A DNA stretch of 64,000 bases from Haliclona indistincta (GCA_964017065.1 OZ024786.1:14384242-14448241), one strand, 5' to 3'; positions 22,201 through 37,331 are shown, counted from the first letter of the stretch. The notes: generated by a model not told the origin, from the sequence alone. A program made the numbers and translations.

Positions 22201-25200
22201 TCACTATCCTGCAGTGTCTCCACAGTGAGAGCTGTACTGTATGGTCCAGTCCCTCCAGCATTGACTGCTGCCACTTGCACAGAGTAGCTAGTGAATGGAG
22301 TCAGTCCAGTCAACACATGCTGTCTGCTCCCCTCTCCTGTAGTGTCCACAGTAGAGGAGCCATTGCTGTGGCGCAGTCTGTATCCAGTGATGGGTCCTCT
22401 CTGGTCAGGGCAGGGTACTGTCTCCCACTGCACAGTCAGTGACCTGCTCTCCACTGATGTGTTAGTGAGTATTCCAGGACCACTAGTTGGAGCTGAGAGA
22501 GATATTCATTAATTTTGCATTTTTAGCTGAGTGTACGTACCTTCTGATGTGGTATTGATTGAAGAACTTATTGTGTTGCTTGAATAATTACCAAACATTG
22601 CTGTCACATCAACAGTACAGCTTGTGCCAGCAGCAATGGTGGCTTGGCTAGTAGTGTTAATTGTAGTAGCTTGGAATATGCTGACATTTGAATCACATAA
22701 ACGTTGACAAAAGTAGAAAATTGTGTAGTTATCAACTGGAGTGTACAATGGAGGACTCCATGACACAACAATAGCAGATGAGTTGGAAGTGAGTGCTAGG
22801 CTAGATGGTAGCTGAGGTGTGCCTGCAATATTGAATAATAATTATTGATCTTACATTTAAGTGACTTACTGCTAACAGTAGTATTAACAAGAGCACTAGG
22901 CAGCACAGGAGCTCCCACTGCTCCATATGATAGCACAGATACGGTATAAGCCACACCCAGTGTTAGTCCAGACAGTAAACAGCCAGTTTCAGTAGTGTTT
23001 ACTGCACTTAGTCTCATACTGTCACTGGAGGCATGATAGAACACCTCATAGCCACCTGGTGATGGTGTGGGAGCAGACCAGACAATATAAGCAGCAGTGG
23101 GAGTGACTCTGTAAGCAGTGACAGCAATAGGAGGGCTTGCAACTGAGGACAAGAAAAATTAAAGAGCTGGTGCGTATAGGCAGGATTTTTGAAATGAGGG
23201 GGCAAATTATATAAAACAGAGGGGGTCTGGGGGTCCTCCCCCAGAAATTTTTTTGGGAAAATGAACTGCTAATTTAGTGCAATTTTAGCTGTTAAGGTGG
23301 CGCTTCACCGGAAACAGCAACTTCAACAAGTAAATAATCATATTCACGGTTTATTCATAGATATCGATCGTCAACCGGCTATGCCCAATAGTCGTAATAC
23401 AAATTTTGCGGCGCGCGCTCACCATCATGGCGGCTAATGAGGACAGTTTTTAGGTACACAATCCTCCGCTGTTCCTTGACGCCGGCTGCTTTTGCTAGCT
23501 GAATTGAGTCCCTTAGACTTCGGGCCATAGACATTTGTATTGATTTTAACGAAGTAAGCTATATCTTCCGTGTAATAGCTGCATATCGACACGTGAGTGG
23601 CAGAACTGGCCATTATTCAAGAAAACAGGCTTTATTTCTGGGAAAACGATGCAGATGCATGTGAAGCACAAGAAGGCAAGTGTGTCTGTAGTATTTATTC
23701 TCAACTGTCTAGTGCCGCTGTCGCACATAGTGTACCTAGGCTAATGCTCGCCAGCAGGCGTCGTCCGCCCCACCAATGCTGTTTATGCAACAGCACTCAA
23801 ACTTGGAATAATAAGAGGAGACCACTAGGTGACGGTGCAACACACAAGAACTCCATAACTAGAAGTATTGTAGAAAAAAGAAAGTATAGCTGCATAAGTA
23901 TGAATAATATTAACTACTTCCTGTTTCCGGTGAAGCGCCACCTTAAATTTCAATAATTTTATCTAAACATCATAGCTGGCAGTTGGCTTGGTGTACACAG
24001 AGATAAAATAGCTAGTTTATATGTGGCTTGCACTAAATCAGCCACAACCCTGCAGGAATAATAACTAAATTCATCTACCAAGTCAGCAAAAAGGGGGGAA
24101 TTTGCCCCCCTGCCTACGCCACTGAAGAGTGCATGAATTTATGATTAGTTTTACTCACCAGTGAGCGTGGCAGTAGAGGATCCCATGCCTTTTTCATCAA
24201 AGTCATAAACACCACTATCAATATTGATACGACTCTCAACAGTCACAGTACAAGTGTATGTTGCTGCTACTCTTGGTTGAGGGTCTGGTCTAACTGTTAC
24301 ACGAGACATGTCTGGTTGTGTAATATTGATATAACGTGACCTGATCACTTCACGAATTAAAAGTGAGCTGGGATCTCTTTTAAAAAACAATAGTATGTTG
24401 TTACGATGACACATGACTCTCGATGGTGGTCCAAATGAGACTGTGAAGGAGAGCGAATACTCGATGTTGGAATCAGCATCTCTTGATGATAGCATGGAGA
24501 ATGTCATGTTAGGGTCCACTGTGGGACCAGCTACAAAATGAAATAATAATAGCACATGTACAATGAAGTATTAGTTATTGCCCTCACGCGAGGGCATTAA
24601 CCGACATTAATGACCGCGGGAAAGTCGGTCGCCCGAGTAACGGTCGAGGGCGCAGCCCGAGACTGTACGAGGGCAACCGACTTTCCCGAGGTCATTAATG
24701 TCGGTTAATGCCCGAGTTGTGTAGGGCAATAAATGATTTATTACATAGTTCATCACTGTGAGCGCAATAACATCGCGAATTTTTCAAACTCGCAAAGACG
24801 CAACGGTCTGTTGCTATAGAAGACGCTACGCGCGGTCAATAACCTACATTAATGCCCTCGAATAGAGCAATCCGATTGGTCAAAGATGACGTACTATGTA
24901 ATAAGTTGTATTACTGACTACTAGGTTCTTTGTTAGTGTGATTGGTAAGCTGTATAGCTACAAGGTATGCATGCATATTTAATAGCTTCCTAGAAGGTGC
25001 ATCTTACAATATCCATCAAACACTGTGTCCGAATACATCACCCAGTAGTGGGTATTGATATCCAGATTAGGAATAGTAGTGTTGCATTTTAGAAAACCCT
25101 GGAAATAGGTCGTGTCACCATCCACTATCACTCCGATTTGGTTAGTACACTTCAGTTGCTGGTACGACACATTGTTACTGGGATCACTGGTGGGGACTAC

Positions 25201-25578
25201 AGTGAAGCCATCAGGTCCATCACCAGTAGAGTAGAACATGTCTCCAATGTTGCTGCCCATACCAGCATTGCTTGTACTATTAACCTGACACCACAGACCA
25301 TGCTGCCTTACTTGTGTAGCACTGAACAGTGACCACGGTGAGACAAAATAGCCACCAACTTGTGATCTCAGCACTACGACAACGAAAGTCGATTTTATTA
25401 TAAATAGAGTATGCTTACCTCCAGGAGGAGCTCGTATATCAGGGATAACACCATTCTTGTTAGTACCAGTGATCAAGCCGTTAGTTGTAGACAGGTTATT
25501 GCAACCACCTTGCTGGGCAGTCACCGTGTGCGCACCTGTGCACACAAGCAGCAAAGCTAGACACCAGAACCGCTTCAT
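19225..25578 (-). CDS. Receptor C: Ig/5xFN3 membrane protein with giant Cys/Ser/Thr stalk
   Basis: Eleven exons: 25578-25419, 25373-25008, 24530-24159, 23142-22870, 22822-22541, 22492-22205, 22143-21874, 21814-21533, 21373-19489, 19437-19384, 19333-19225. Total 4341 nt, 1446 aa, no frame break. Same plan as A: signal peptide (MKRFWCLALLLVC), N-terminal domain, Ig-like domain, five FN3 domains, stalk, membrane helix (GLGVVSVIMILSLIGNLVLV), KIRKGSKK, tail. Exon 9 is 1885 nt against 142 in A because of about 95 hexapeptides, mainly CPSLTS and CPSSTS, giving a stalk of nearly 600 residues that should be heavily O-glycosylated and has a Cys every sixth residue. The tail carries YVNV-x10-YEAL. Introns 2 and 3 hold transposon insertions absent from A and B. 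The reading frame is fixed by intron phase and by homology to A. Confidence 0.88.
19618..21340 (-). repeat. 18-bp coding minisatellite encoding CPS(L/S)TS
   Basis: About 95 copies of an 18-bp unit (+ strand gatggacatgaggttaaa or ...gtagaa), with occasional 3-bp (gat) insertions. It lies entirely inside exon 9 of receptor C. Receptor A has no copy; B and D have only one to three unit-like segments (PSSTS), so the expansion is specific to C. Three of the six frames stay open across it because of the period. Confidence 0.95.
23167..24124. mobile_element. 958-bp inverted-repeat transposon in intron 3 of receptor C
   Basis: The ends are imperfect inverted repeats (ctggtgcgtataggcagg and, reversed, cagtggcgtaggcagg), followed inward by a second matching block (gggggcaaatt). 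aagag flanks both sides (23162-23166, 24125-24129), and the same intron in A and B has a single aagag with no insert, which proves the insertion. No transposase is recognised. The end sequence resembles hAT-type ends, but the duplication is 5 bp rather than 8, so the class is unsettled. Confidence 0.8.
23292..23946. mobile_element. TTAA-flanked element nested inside the intron-3 transposon
   Basis: Two perfect 26-bp inverted repeats (starting ttaaggtggcgcttcacc) bound about 650 bp. TTAA at both ends fits a TTAA-specific (piggyBac-like or similar) target duplication, but TTAA may also belong to the repeat. A 119-codon frame inside (23597-23956) shows no known domain. Confidence 0.7.
24571..24904. 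mobile_element. Foldback element, copy 1 (intron 2 of receptor C)
   Basis: About 334 bp starting ttagttattgccctc and ending gtactatgtaata. The left half folds on itself (gaccgcgggaaagtcggt against accgactttcccgaggtc), and ttattacatagt recurs inverted at the right end. It is absent from the same intron in A and B. A second copy is at 38263-38619. Confidence 0.8.
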
Positions 25579-25623
25579 TAGGTTGAATTTGTGCACTTTG
25601 ACTACCTCTCTTGGAGTGGCTGG

Positions 25624-25631
25624 TATAAATA
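25624..25631 (-). promoter_or_regulatory. TATA box of receptor C
   Basis: tatttata on the - strand, 46 bp upstream of the ATG at 25578. Same context as receptor A. Confidence 0.7.
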
Positions 25632-26210
25632 GCGTAGCGCAGTCGTAATGATCGCGAAAACTTGCGGCGCGCATGCGGACATGAATTAAGTTGCTCGTCT
25701 GCGTGGGCGAGCGGCTCAGATACGGATGCGGTGTAGTAGGCTGTACGCTACTGATAGTGGTATAGTACTCATAATAATGGTGCTATTGGATAGAAATCAA
25801 CCATCCTCTCCTATTCATGATGCCGGAGATAGTGCAAGCTTTTCATGATACACCTTCATAGAGCCAGTACCATCAGTGCTCAACTCAGCTAGTATGTTAC
25901 CTTTACATCGATTATTTTTAGTTGATCACTCCAATCATTGAGTCATCGATCATTCCAATCATCGAGTCATCAATTGCGTCGATTTCTCTGAAAAAGCTCA
26001 CCTAAATTTTGTTGTTGTTATCATAATAATATAATTATTATTATTAAGTTAATGGATGGTGGATATTAAATTACTGATCAATAGCTAGCTGTAGAGTGTT
26101 GTCAGTCGATACTGATTATTTATGATAACATCTGAAGCTAAGGTCTATAGTAAGGCTGGATTACACAATGTAAACACCACACTTTGTATAATACTTTCAA
26201 TGCTGCTTTA
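25632..26210. other. Spacer between receptor C and fragment D
   Basis: Upstream flank of C (without the hairpin found at A), then AT-rich unique DNA and the 3' flank of D. No gene seen. Confidence 0.6.
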
Positions 26211-27477
26211 TTATTCATTGTTTATACATAGTAAATCAGGTGATGGTATCTGATACACAATGTAAACATTGACATATGGTTCATCATCCTTCATATCAAC
26301 ATCATCACCATCCCTACAAGCATAGAGTGAACACTGTATACACTGAGTGTGTACAACACTTACTTGGTCTGTAATTCCTGGACAAACACTAAATTGTCCA
26401 CTGTAGTATCTGATGTCCTACCAGTAAGTAACAGCTTAGCTTAGCACAATAGATAGGTGGATACGTACTTTTTTGAGCCTTTTCTTATTTTTAACACAAG
26501 TACAATCACTAGTACAAGGTTACCAATCAGTGATACAATCATTATCACCGATACAACACCCAGTCCAGCAAATGAGGTTGAAGATGGACTTGATGTCGAT
26601 GACGCCACACTCCGCATGTCATCTGTATAATAATTATATTATATTATTATGTTATAATCTCATGTTTAAATTCTCACATTCTTAGTCACTATTTTGTTTT
26701 CTTAAATACACAATCTAAAAGCTTCTTCAATCTAAAAGCTTCTTGGTAATGTCAACATATATGTTCCGCGTATTCTAGGAATTTGCGCATTCCAGTAAAG
26801 AATGCGTTGCTCTTTCTTGGAATTCCTAGAATGCGTGCCATTCTATAGAATGGCGGGCGTTCTATAGAAAGCCCAACGCATTCTATTTTTTGTACCAACT
26901 TGTTTAATGTACACAAGGGAATGAAGGAAAGATAATGAGATGAATACAAGAAAGGAACCCTAGGACAACAAGAGTACATACTTTTGAAGAAAGGCATGGG
27001 CTTGGCAAGGGTGGGATAAATAACATACAAACAAAAATAAAGACAAACTAATACATGTAAATAAAAGGCTTTGATATAATTATAAACAAAAAAAAACACT
27101 ATATCAATCAAGGTTTATCTTTAGACCAGTGATCTGATTTTCTAGCCAGGAAAATGATTTGGGAGGCAGAGATGGCAGTTCTAGCTGCACTGTCGAATAG
27201 TTTTCTTGCCGATGACTTGTCAAAAAAACTTGAAAAGGACATGGCGAAGTCTTGGCAGCATTTGGGTATCCATGAAGTGTAGAATGCGTAATCTACAGAA
27301 AGCGGCGCAAGCGACTTGCTCATTCTGTAGAGTGCAGCAAACACGCGGAGTTATATATGTCTGAGAGCATTCCCCTACGGCCGCTAACTTGCCGCGATGA
27401 GCTTAGTAATAAGTCCAGTCCGGCAGCGAGGCTAAGATAATCGATCAGTGCTGACTCAAAACCATCGTATCTTTACT

Positions 27478-27513
27478 GAATCAGTCTCAACGGTGCACCG
27501 TTGAGACTGATTC
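27478..27513. repeat. Perfect 36-bp palindrome
   Basis: The sequence starting gaatcagtctcaacggtg is followed directly by its exact reverse complement, with no spacer, inside the insertion in fragment D. Confidence 0.95.
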
Positions 27514-27681
27514 CTGTTTAGAGAGCGCAATTTCTAAAAGTTGACCATGCTAGAGAACAAGGTTGATACTGAAAATGATAACAAACAACTAGACAAGAGT
27601 ACGCACGATTGTGTTGACACACTTTTGCAGTGATGATACACAACTAGAATGATTTTTGCTTGAGTTGTCACTCTCACATCA

Positions 27682-28714
27682 TTAAATAATCTATAGCTGC
27701 TAGTCCCTCTCCCGCTCATTTTTACAAGAAGATACGTGCATGGAGCTACAGTGTGGGGATGTCGCATGATAGCGGTCAGGGAGAATTATAGGTACAATTG
27801 TAAACCAAGACAGGACAGCAATGGGATTGACTGTGGTGTGTTCACTATCATACATCATGATTGTCTTTGCAATTGCATAAGTATTACAGTAAATTTAGTG
27901 TAATACTTATGCAATTGCAAAGACATGATGATAAGCTCATCATAATAAAGCTAAGCTGATGACAATGACGGGTGCAGAGTAGCTGCAAAGACATTATGAT
28001 AATGCAGTTTGCAGCCACGTACCTTATCATCATCAATAGCATTAGCCACTTCTTTACAGCTAAGCCACACAATTGATGATGAGTCTTTATTTACAGCCCT
28101 GTTATGGTCGAACACATAATAATCACTATTATGAGACTATAATTATTTACCAAGGGCAAGGACGCCCAAGTGCATGCTGTATGAGCAAATTGAGCCCTAG
28201 TGAGCAATTACACACAAAAACTCAGTGCATGCCAGTTTTTTCAGTGCTGAAGGTATGTGTTCACCTTGTGCTTGACCTATTTTGATAGTATAGTGAACAA
28301 AACACACAGCAGTGATGTAGGTGCGTGTAAAACTCATACAAGCAGTCTGTGATGATTAGTGTTATCTACCATCGTATTTGTGGCATGTCAGCCTAGACAA
28401 ACCAAAAGTGGTCATTTTGTTCATGCACATACTGTTTTGAAATCATGGTCAGCATCACAAATCTTGTACAGTCCATACTACATGGTGATAGTAATGATAC
28501 ATGTCCTGCAGCTAGATCAGCTGCCGTGCATGCATGATAGTGAACACACTAAAGTCAATCCCATTGCTGTCCTGTCTTGTTTTACTAATGTACCTATATA
28601 ATTCTCCCTGACCGCTATCATGCGACATCCCCACACTGTAGCTCCACGTATCTTCTTGTAAAAATGACAGTTAATCGAGCGGGAGATGGACTAGCAGCTA
28701 TATAGATTACTTAA
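27682..28714. mobile_element. 1.03-kb element with long terminal inverted repeats
   Basis: Arms 27682-27853 and 28534-28714 are near-identical inverted copies (ends ttaa.taatctata; inner blocks gggagaatta and gtgtgttcactatcat). The centre is unique and has no long reading frame, so it is a non-autonomous foldback element. A further 26-bp perfect stem with a 10-base loop lies at 27863-27924 just inside the left arm. Confidence 0.8.
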
Positions 28715-28839
28715 TGGTTAATACATGTCACATGCTTACCTGTCATAACAAGTTTGAGCTCTCCAGGTGTGCTATATATTGTACATATGTCCATCATTAA
28801 TAAGTGTTGCAGTGACACTAAATTCTGGTATCACTGTCC

Positions 28840-29317
28840 TTTTTCTTCACACAGACATTAAAGTAGCTATAATTACGTACTAATTATTATAGCTTTAGAA
28901 TTATAGCTGATGCAGTACATGGTGATTGAGATGTGTTTGGTAGGTAAAGTGCCAAACCTTGAAACCTGAGCTAACTGTCAATGGTCACCTCTTGAATACA
29001 GCCACTGTAAGCTAGAGTTCCAAATGGCTTGCAATGAGTTCAACAGCACTTACGCAGGTCTAGATCAGGTTATCCAACTGAATGACGTACTTTTCTGGCA
29101 GGATTCATTATAATTATCACAACTGCTAAACTGAGCTTCCATTATGAAATTTGCTTTCTGAGATGCAAATTTGTTCATAATGACAGAGGCACCACTAGAG
29201 GAAGGCGGAATTAAAAATAATAGTGACAGAAAAATGATATCATAAAAGCCTACAAAGTAGCTAGTACCAGTAACACCAAAACAAAATGATCCAGTATAGT
29301 AGAATGCTGTATAGCTG
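28840..29317. other. Spacer downstream of the secreted-protein gene
   Basis: No gene supported. A 101-codon - strand frame (29065-29370) overlaps the end of the next gene in another frame and has one hydrophobic stretch, but no homology is recognised. Confidence 0.5.
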
Positions 29318-30424
29318 TCAAAGTGGTTTGCACGGGACCTCATGTTGAGGGTCACAGCAGTATACTGCAAACTGCAGATCTTCTGCTGGATTATGTAGTT
29401 TATAGTTCTCGCTGACTACGTAGTTGAACTGCTTCATACCTACGTGATCAAAGACAGCCATCACTTTCTGAGGCACGTTCCAATCCTCTTGTGTAAATTT
29501 GAGCAGAGTTGGTGAAACTTTTACGCAAGTTTCGCAATTTTCGTCCGGATTGCAATTTTGACCGGAGTCAGTTATATTACAGGAGGTGATATTGACAGTG
29601 ACAGGAAGCTTAGAAACAGGTCTGGTGTGCAGGGATAGACTGAACATTCCGATTTTATGTGGACGTGATAAGAGAAGGAGCGATCCGTCATCTTGTATGG
29701 AAAGATTCTCGCTTTTTAACCCAGCATTCAAATCGTCACATTTGTCGACCCAATCTTCAGGAGGTGCATAGACGTGATCAGGAAATTGACCGTGTTCGAA
29801 TTTGATGAAATCGATCTGGTAGGACCATCTGTCTTCAAAATAATTCTTCTGATGTGGGTGGGTGTGGTTAAAGCGAAGCGGTGTCGACTGATCAATCTCT
29901 CGAACCCAGTATGTCAAAATATCTGGATCGGAACTATTGACATTCGGTACTCTTTCTTCCCATTTCTCAGCAGCGATTCTCTCTCCATTGATTTCAATCG
30001 TTTCTTTTCCAACGTAACGGTTTGGTATTTTGCAGGGTATCTGCCAAGGTCCCACCCTGCTGTAGTCAGGGTAACTGAAAATAGTAGTACATATCGTGTT
30101 GTTTCCTTTGCACGGCCATTCGTCAGCTTGGTACGAACAATAGTCCGAGTCTCCCGAGTGAATTTCGAAGTATGTCATCTCCTTGGCTTCTTTGGTCTCT
30201 GGTGAGGCACCTTCCGGCGCCACAACGAGTAGAGAGGCGATCTTGTCGTGTATCAATAGTGCTCGATTATTGGTCGCGTCCTGGTAGACTTCGTTGAATT
30301 TAGGATAAGGCGATAAGACACCTTCGCTTGTTGTGTTCACGACAGCGTGGAAGTCAGTCGGAAAGACAGGCACAGCGGTAGCCATCACGGCTAGCAGCAA
30401 ACACGAAACTGCGAGTTTGATCAT
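29318..30424 (-). CDS. Secreted glycoprotein, single exon
   Basis: An intronless frame of 368 aa. Residues 1-18 are a signal peptide (MIKLAVSCLLLAVMATAVP). There are several N-glycosylation sites (NTT, NNT, NSS, NHT, NLS, NIT) and many paired cysteines, and no membrane helix. The first about 240 residues have a YVGKETIEINGE...YWV pattern like uncharacterised secreted proteins of protists and lower animals. The second part ends with CVKVSPTLLKFTQEDWNVPQ, the signature of short beta-sandwich repeats found in large extracellular proteins. Function unknown. The ATG is chosen because it starts the leader and follows a TATA box by about 25-30 bp. It lies head to head with translin. Confidence 0.8.
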   Translation of the reverse strand: MIKLAVSCLLLAVMATAVPVFPTDFHAVVNTTSEGVLSPYPKFNEVYQDATNNRALLIHDKIASLLVVAPEGASPETKEAKEMTYFEIHSGDSDYCSYQADEWPCKGNNTICTTIFSYPDYSRVGPWQIPCKIPNRYVGKETIEINGERIAAEKWEERVPNVNSSDPDILTYWVREIDQSTPLRFNHTHPHQKNYFEDRWSYQIDFIKFEHGQFPDHVYAPPEDWVDKCDDLNAGLKSENLSIQDDGSLLLLSRPHKIGMFSLSLHTRPVSKLPVTVNITSCNITDSGQNCNPDENCETCVKVSPTLLKFTQEDWNVPQKVMAVFDHVGMKQFNYVVSENYKLHNPAEDLQFAVYCCDPQHEVPCKPL

Positions 30425-30601
30425 CTCAGTGCTGCACGTTGAGCGAGTATATAGCTGCCACGCCCGAGCTGCTAATCAATATGCGTGGGTGTTCAACTAC
30501 TGCTAATTATCGGCACAAAGGAACAAAGTAAAATTAAAGGGGCGTGTACTAACCACGTGTAACTACTTCCAACTGCTTTCTTCCCCTGGATCTGCTCCGT
30601 C
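30425..30601. promoter_or_regulatory. Divergent 177-bp promoter region
   Basis: Separates the ATGs of the secreted glycoprotein (- strand) and translin (+ strand). A tatata box at 30449-30454 serves the - strand gene. No TATA box is seen on the translin side; cacgtg and ggggcgtg occur near 30540-30558. Confidence 0.6.
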
Positions 30602-33478
30602 ATGAGTGCTACCAGTGTGGCAGACATATTCACAAGCGTTCAAGACTCGTTTAAGAACGAGCAAGGAATCAGAGAAGTTAGATCAACTTTAAACGATTTT
30701 TACAGACTTTATTATTGGCTAGGGCATCAGAGAGATAGTGCGTGACTTGGAGCAGACAGCACGTGACATGCTAGCAACCGTCCAGGCTATACACAATACC
30801 TCTGATTACCAGGGTAACACACTTGATCAATACACTACCTTTAGTGATCTTGTTGTAATAAATAGGTATTTGTGAAAAAGCACGCCCATATTTGGTGCAA
30901 GCTAAGGAGGGTATGAGACGGCTACAGGATCTTGTACCAACCAGCTCCTACTATAAGTGAGTGAGCTACTTATCCCGGCACCACTCACTAGCTGATGCAA
31001 TAGATAGACTCTCTCGCTCACTTATTCATAATCACTCACGTTTTGAGTTTTACAAGCTACAGTGGAACCCCTCTTAGAGGACACCCTCATCCCTCTATAA
31101 CTGGCACTTATTGAATCCCAAATATAACCCACTTAATAAACCCCTGACCAGAGGACATACACCCTCTCTATAATGGACAATTTTTTGTTGGTCCTGATGG
31201 TAATCCGCCATAGAAGGGCTACTTTGTGATTTAAATCAAAATTAATATTGGATTAGTTTTTGACAGACATTGTGTTATTTTGGAGCACATGAGTTAGTCA
31301 GTCAGTCAGTTTGTCGTCAGTTAGTGAGTAAATGAGTTGTCAGTCAGTCAGTCTAATGGTGAGTGAGTGGATTGCAAAGGTTAGGTAGGCAGACACTCAT
31401 ATGACATGAGTGCTTCCAGCACACAGATGCTGAAGCTGTCTGCGCAAGCCGCTGTTGCTGAGATTGACTGTCTAAGTTCTTAAGTCATTGCATGAAGACT
31501 TGCAGAGCACTCGTGATCTCATCATCCATTATATAGCTACCATATGTTCACACACGCTCCACATTGTGATATGATAGCCCAGTAGTACACAAAATAATGA
31601 GTTGTATGCACAGTAAGCAGTGTATCCTAGCAGTGTATCCTAGCAGTGTATCCTAGCAGTGTTTCATCCTGCCCACAAGTTCTGTATAAGGCACTTCAGT
31701 TTACTCTCACACCCATCAATCAGACGCTCAACCACCCCCTCATCTGAACATATCCCTCTGTCTGGCACCTTCTGATTACACAAGTACACATGTCTTTACT
31801 CATAACTAGGGGAGTTTGTTATTAGAGCATTTCACATGAATATTTCAAACCAAAATGACAATATTGTCTGGTCAGTGTCAAGTTTCTTGTGTTATGAGTA
31901 GCAGTGGGAATTCTGGGGTTAATTTGACACTAAAAATGCTTTCTTCATCTTATACCACTCACTCACTCACTCTCACCCACTCACCCACTCACTCACACAC
32001 TCTCTCACTCACTCACTCACTCACTCACTCACTCACTCACTCACTCACTCACTCACTCACTCACTCACTCACTCACACACTCTCTCACTCACTCACTCAC
32101 TCTCTGACTCACTCACTCACTCACTCACTCACTCACTCACTCACTCACTCACTCTCTCACTCTCTCACTCTCTCACTCACTCACTCACTCACTCACTCAC
32201 TCACTCACTCAGGTATCATGATCACTGGAGATTCGTCTCACAGCAGTTGTCATTCCTCTCTGCTCTGCTTGTCTATCTCGAATCTGACCGACTAGCAACT
32301 CGTCAAGATGTCGCTGCCATGTTATCAGGTCAGTATTTCAACAGTGATAACTTTAGTAACAGCTCATTCTTATGTTAAATGATAATTTTATCATAACTCT
32401 CTCTCTCTCTCTTCAATGCTGTAGTTAAAGAGTTCGAATCCGAGGGTTTTCACCTTGATCTTGACGACTTCCTAATGGGTTTACTGAACTTAGCTAGTGA
32501 ACTGGTATGCAACTTATGTTTTATTATTTTCCCCCCTTGGTGTCTGTTGTATGAATTAGGGTCACTTACCCATATGCTTACTCGCACACTCATTCACTTA
32601 CCGACTTATTTACAAGCTTGCTCGCTCGCTCACTTGCTTACTCGCTCACTCACTCATTCACTAACTCACTCACTCGCTTGCTCACCCACTGACTCACTCA
32701 CTCACTCGGTCGCTCGCTCACTTGCTTACTCGCTCACTCACTCATTCACTAACTCACTCACTCGCTTGCTCACCCACTGACTCATTCACTCGGTCGCTCG
32801 CTCACTCACTCACTCACTCGGTCGGTCGCTCGCTCACTCACTCACTCACTCACTTACTCGCTCACCCACTCACTCACTCACTCACTCGATCACCCACTCA
32901 CTCACTCACTCGATCACCCACTCACTCACTCACTCGATCACCCACTCACTCACTCACTCGATCACCCACTCACTCACTCACTCGATCACCCACTCACTTG
33001 CTTCCTCTCTTCCTCACTCACACCACTCATCCACTTACCCACTCAATTGATCTCTCATCTATAGCTACTCAATGCACCTGCCTAAATTGCGGGAGTGAAG
33101 AGCCTGACTGCGGTTTAACTGTCAAATCACTGTATATACCCTTTGTGTCATCTGATTACGAGTAGTTACATGACATGCATGTTTGCTGTGCATGCTGAGT
33201 AATATGACCTTTTAGACGAAACATCTTATTCAAGAATTTCACCATGACTTTTTTTCTCTGCACAGACTAGATTGGCTGTGAATAGTGTCATACTGGGTGA
33301 CTTCAGCCGACCATATGCTATATCGAACTTCATCTCGGAGCTGGGCGCTGGATTCAGGCTGTTGAATCTGAAGAACGACGCTCTCCGAAGACGTTTCGAC
33401 GGGCTCAAGTACGACGTGAAGAAAGTTGAAGAAGTAGTTTATGATATTTCTATAAGAGGGCTGAAACCGGAGAACTAA
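30602..33478 (+). CDS. TSN: Translin
   Basis: Six exons: 30602-30676, 30723-30813, 30866-30956, 32213-32328, 32425-32504, 33266-33478. Total 666 nt, 221 aa, against about 228 in vertebrates. Diagnostic stretches are IREIVRDLEQTARDML near the N-terminus, DHWRFVSQQLSFLSALLVYLE in the middle, and GFRLLNLKNDALRRRFDGL followed by KKVEEVVYDISIRGL at the C-terminus. Translin forms octamers that bind single-stranded nucleic acid and, with TRAX, form the C3PO RNase that clears RISC passenger strands and tRNA leaders. All introns are GT-AG and phases agree. Introns 3 and 5 carry large (ACTC)n microsatellites; in intron 3 the repeat runs into the acceptor AG. Complete and very likely functional. Confidence 0.97.
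31960..32211 (+). repeat. (ACTC)n microsatellite in translin intron 3
   Basis: About 60 tetranucleotide units with a few interruptions, ending ctcactcag exactly at the splice acceptor of exon 4. Confidence 0.95.
32572..33020 (+). repeat. Degenerate (ACTC)n / (ACTCGATCACCC) repeat in translin intron 5
   Basis: Tetranucleotide repeat with higher-order units, including five copies of a roughly 24-bp block (actcactcactcgatcaccc) at 32875-32990. Confidence 0.9.
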
Positions 33479-36998
<3,520 letters not shown>

Positions 36999-37198
36999 NN
37001 NNNNNNNNNNNNNNNNNNNNNNNNNNNNNNNNNNNNNNNNNNNNNNNNNNNNNNNNNNNNNNNNNNNNNNNNNNNNNNNNNNNNNNNNNNNNNNNNNNNN
37101 NNNNNNNNNNNNNNNNNNNNNNNNNNNNNNNNNNNNNNNNNNNNNNNNNNNNNNNNNNNNNNNNNNNNNNNNNNNNNNNNNNNNNNNNNNNNNNNNNN
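36999..37198. other. Assembly gap (200 N)
   Basis: Exactly 200 N, the usual placeholder length, bordered on the right by CCCT/ACTC microsatellite. The true size is unknown. Confidence 0.99.
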
Positions 37199-37330
37199 CC
37201 TCCCTCCCTCCCTCACTCACTCACTCACTCACTCACTCACTCACTCACTCACTTCCTCCCTTCCTCCCTCCCTCCCTCCCTCCCTCCCTTCCTCCTGTCT
37301 CTCTCTCTTTCTCTTTCTCTCTCCCTCCCA
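37199..37330 (+). repeat. (CCCT)n and (ACTC)n microsatellite before a dymeclin exon
   Basis: Pyrimidine-rich tetranucleotide repeats that run from the gap to the cccag acceptor at 37331. Confidence 0.9.
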
Positions 37331-37331
37331 G

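Larger units (their letters stand above)
26759..28719. mobile_element. Palindrome-rich insertion in intron 8 of fragment D
   Basis: Alignment with receptors A and B places the junctions at gtcaacat|at and tggtt|aatacatg. The insert is composite. 26759-27681 has AATGCG-rich hairpins (for example gccattctatagaatggc) and two short - strand frames (26752-27111, 27108-27344) without a recognised domain. 27682-28714 is bounded by inverted arms of about 175 bp. No clear target duplication is seen at the outer ends. Confidence 0.7.
26211..28838 (-). pseudogene. Receptor D: 3' fragment of a fourth paralog, split by insertions
   Basis: Exons 11 (26211-26313), 10 (26364-26417) and 9 (26469-26622) are intact and encode stalk, membrane helix (GLGVVSVIMIVSLIGNLVLV) and tail. 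The tail keeps EPYVNVY but then diverges, losing YEAL, and ends at a TAA overlapping an AATAAA signal. Intron 8 is broken at 26758 by about 1.96 kb of foreign DNA. Beyond it 28739-28838 matches the 3' part of the fifth FN3 exon but carries a small insertion that shifts frame, and homology stops there. No other domain exons are present. Confidence 0.8.

Noticed and set aside
23597..23956. 119-codon frame inside the nested TTAA element
   Set aside because: No transposase motif and a composition like non-coding DNA; it runs into the terminal inverted repeat.
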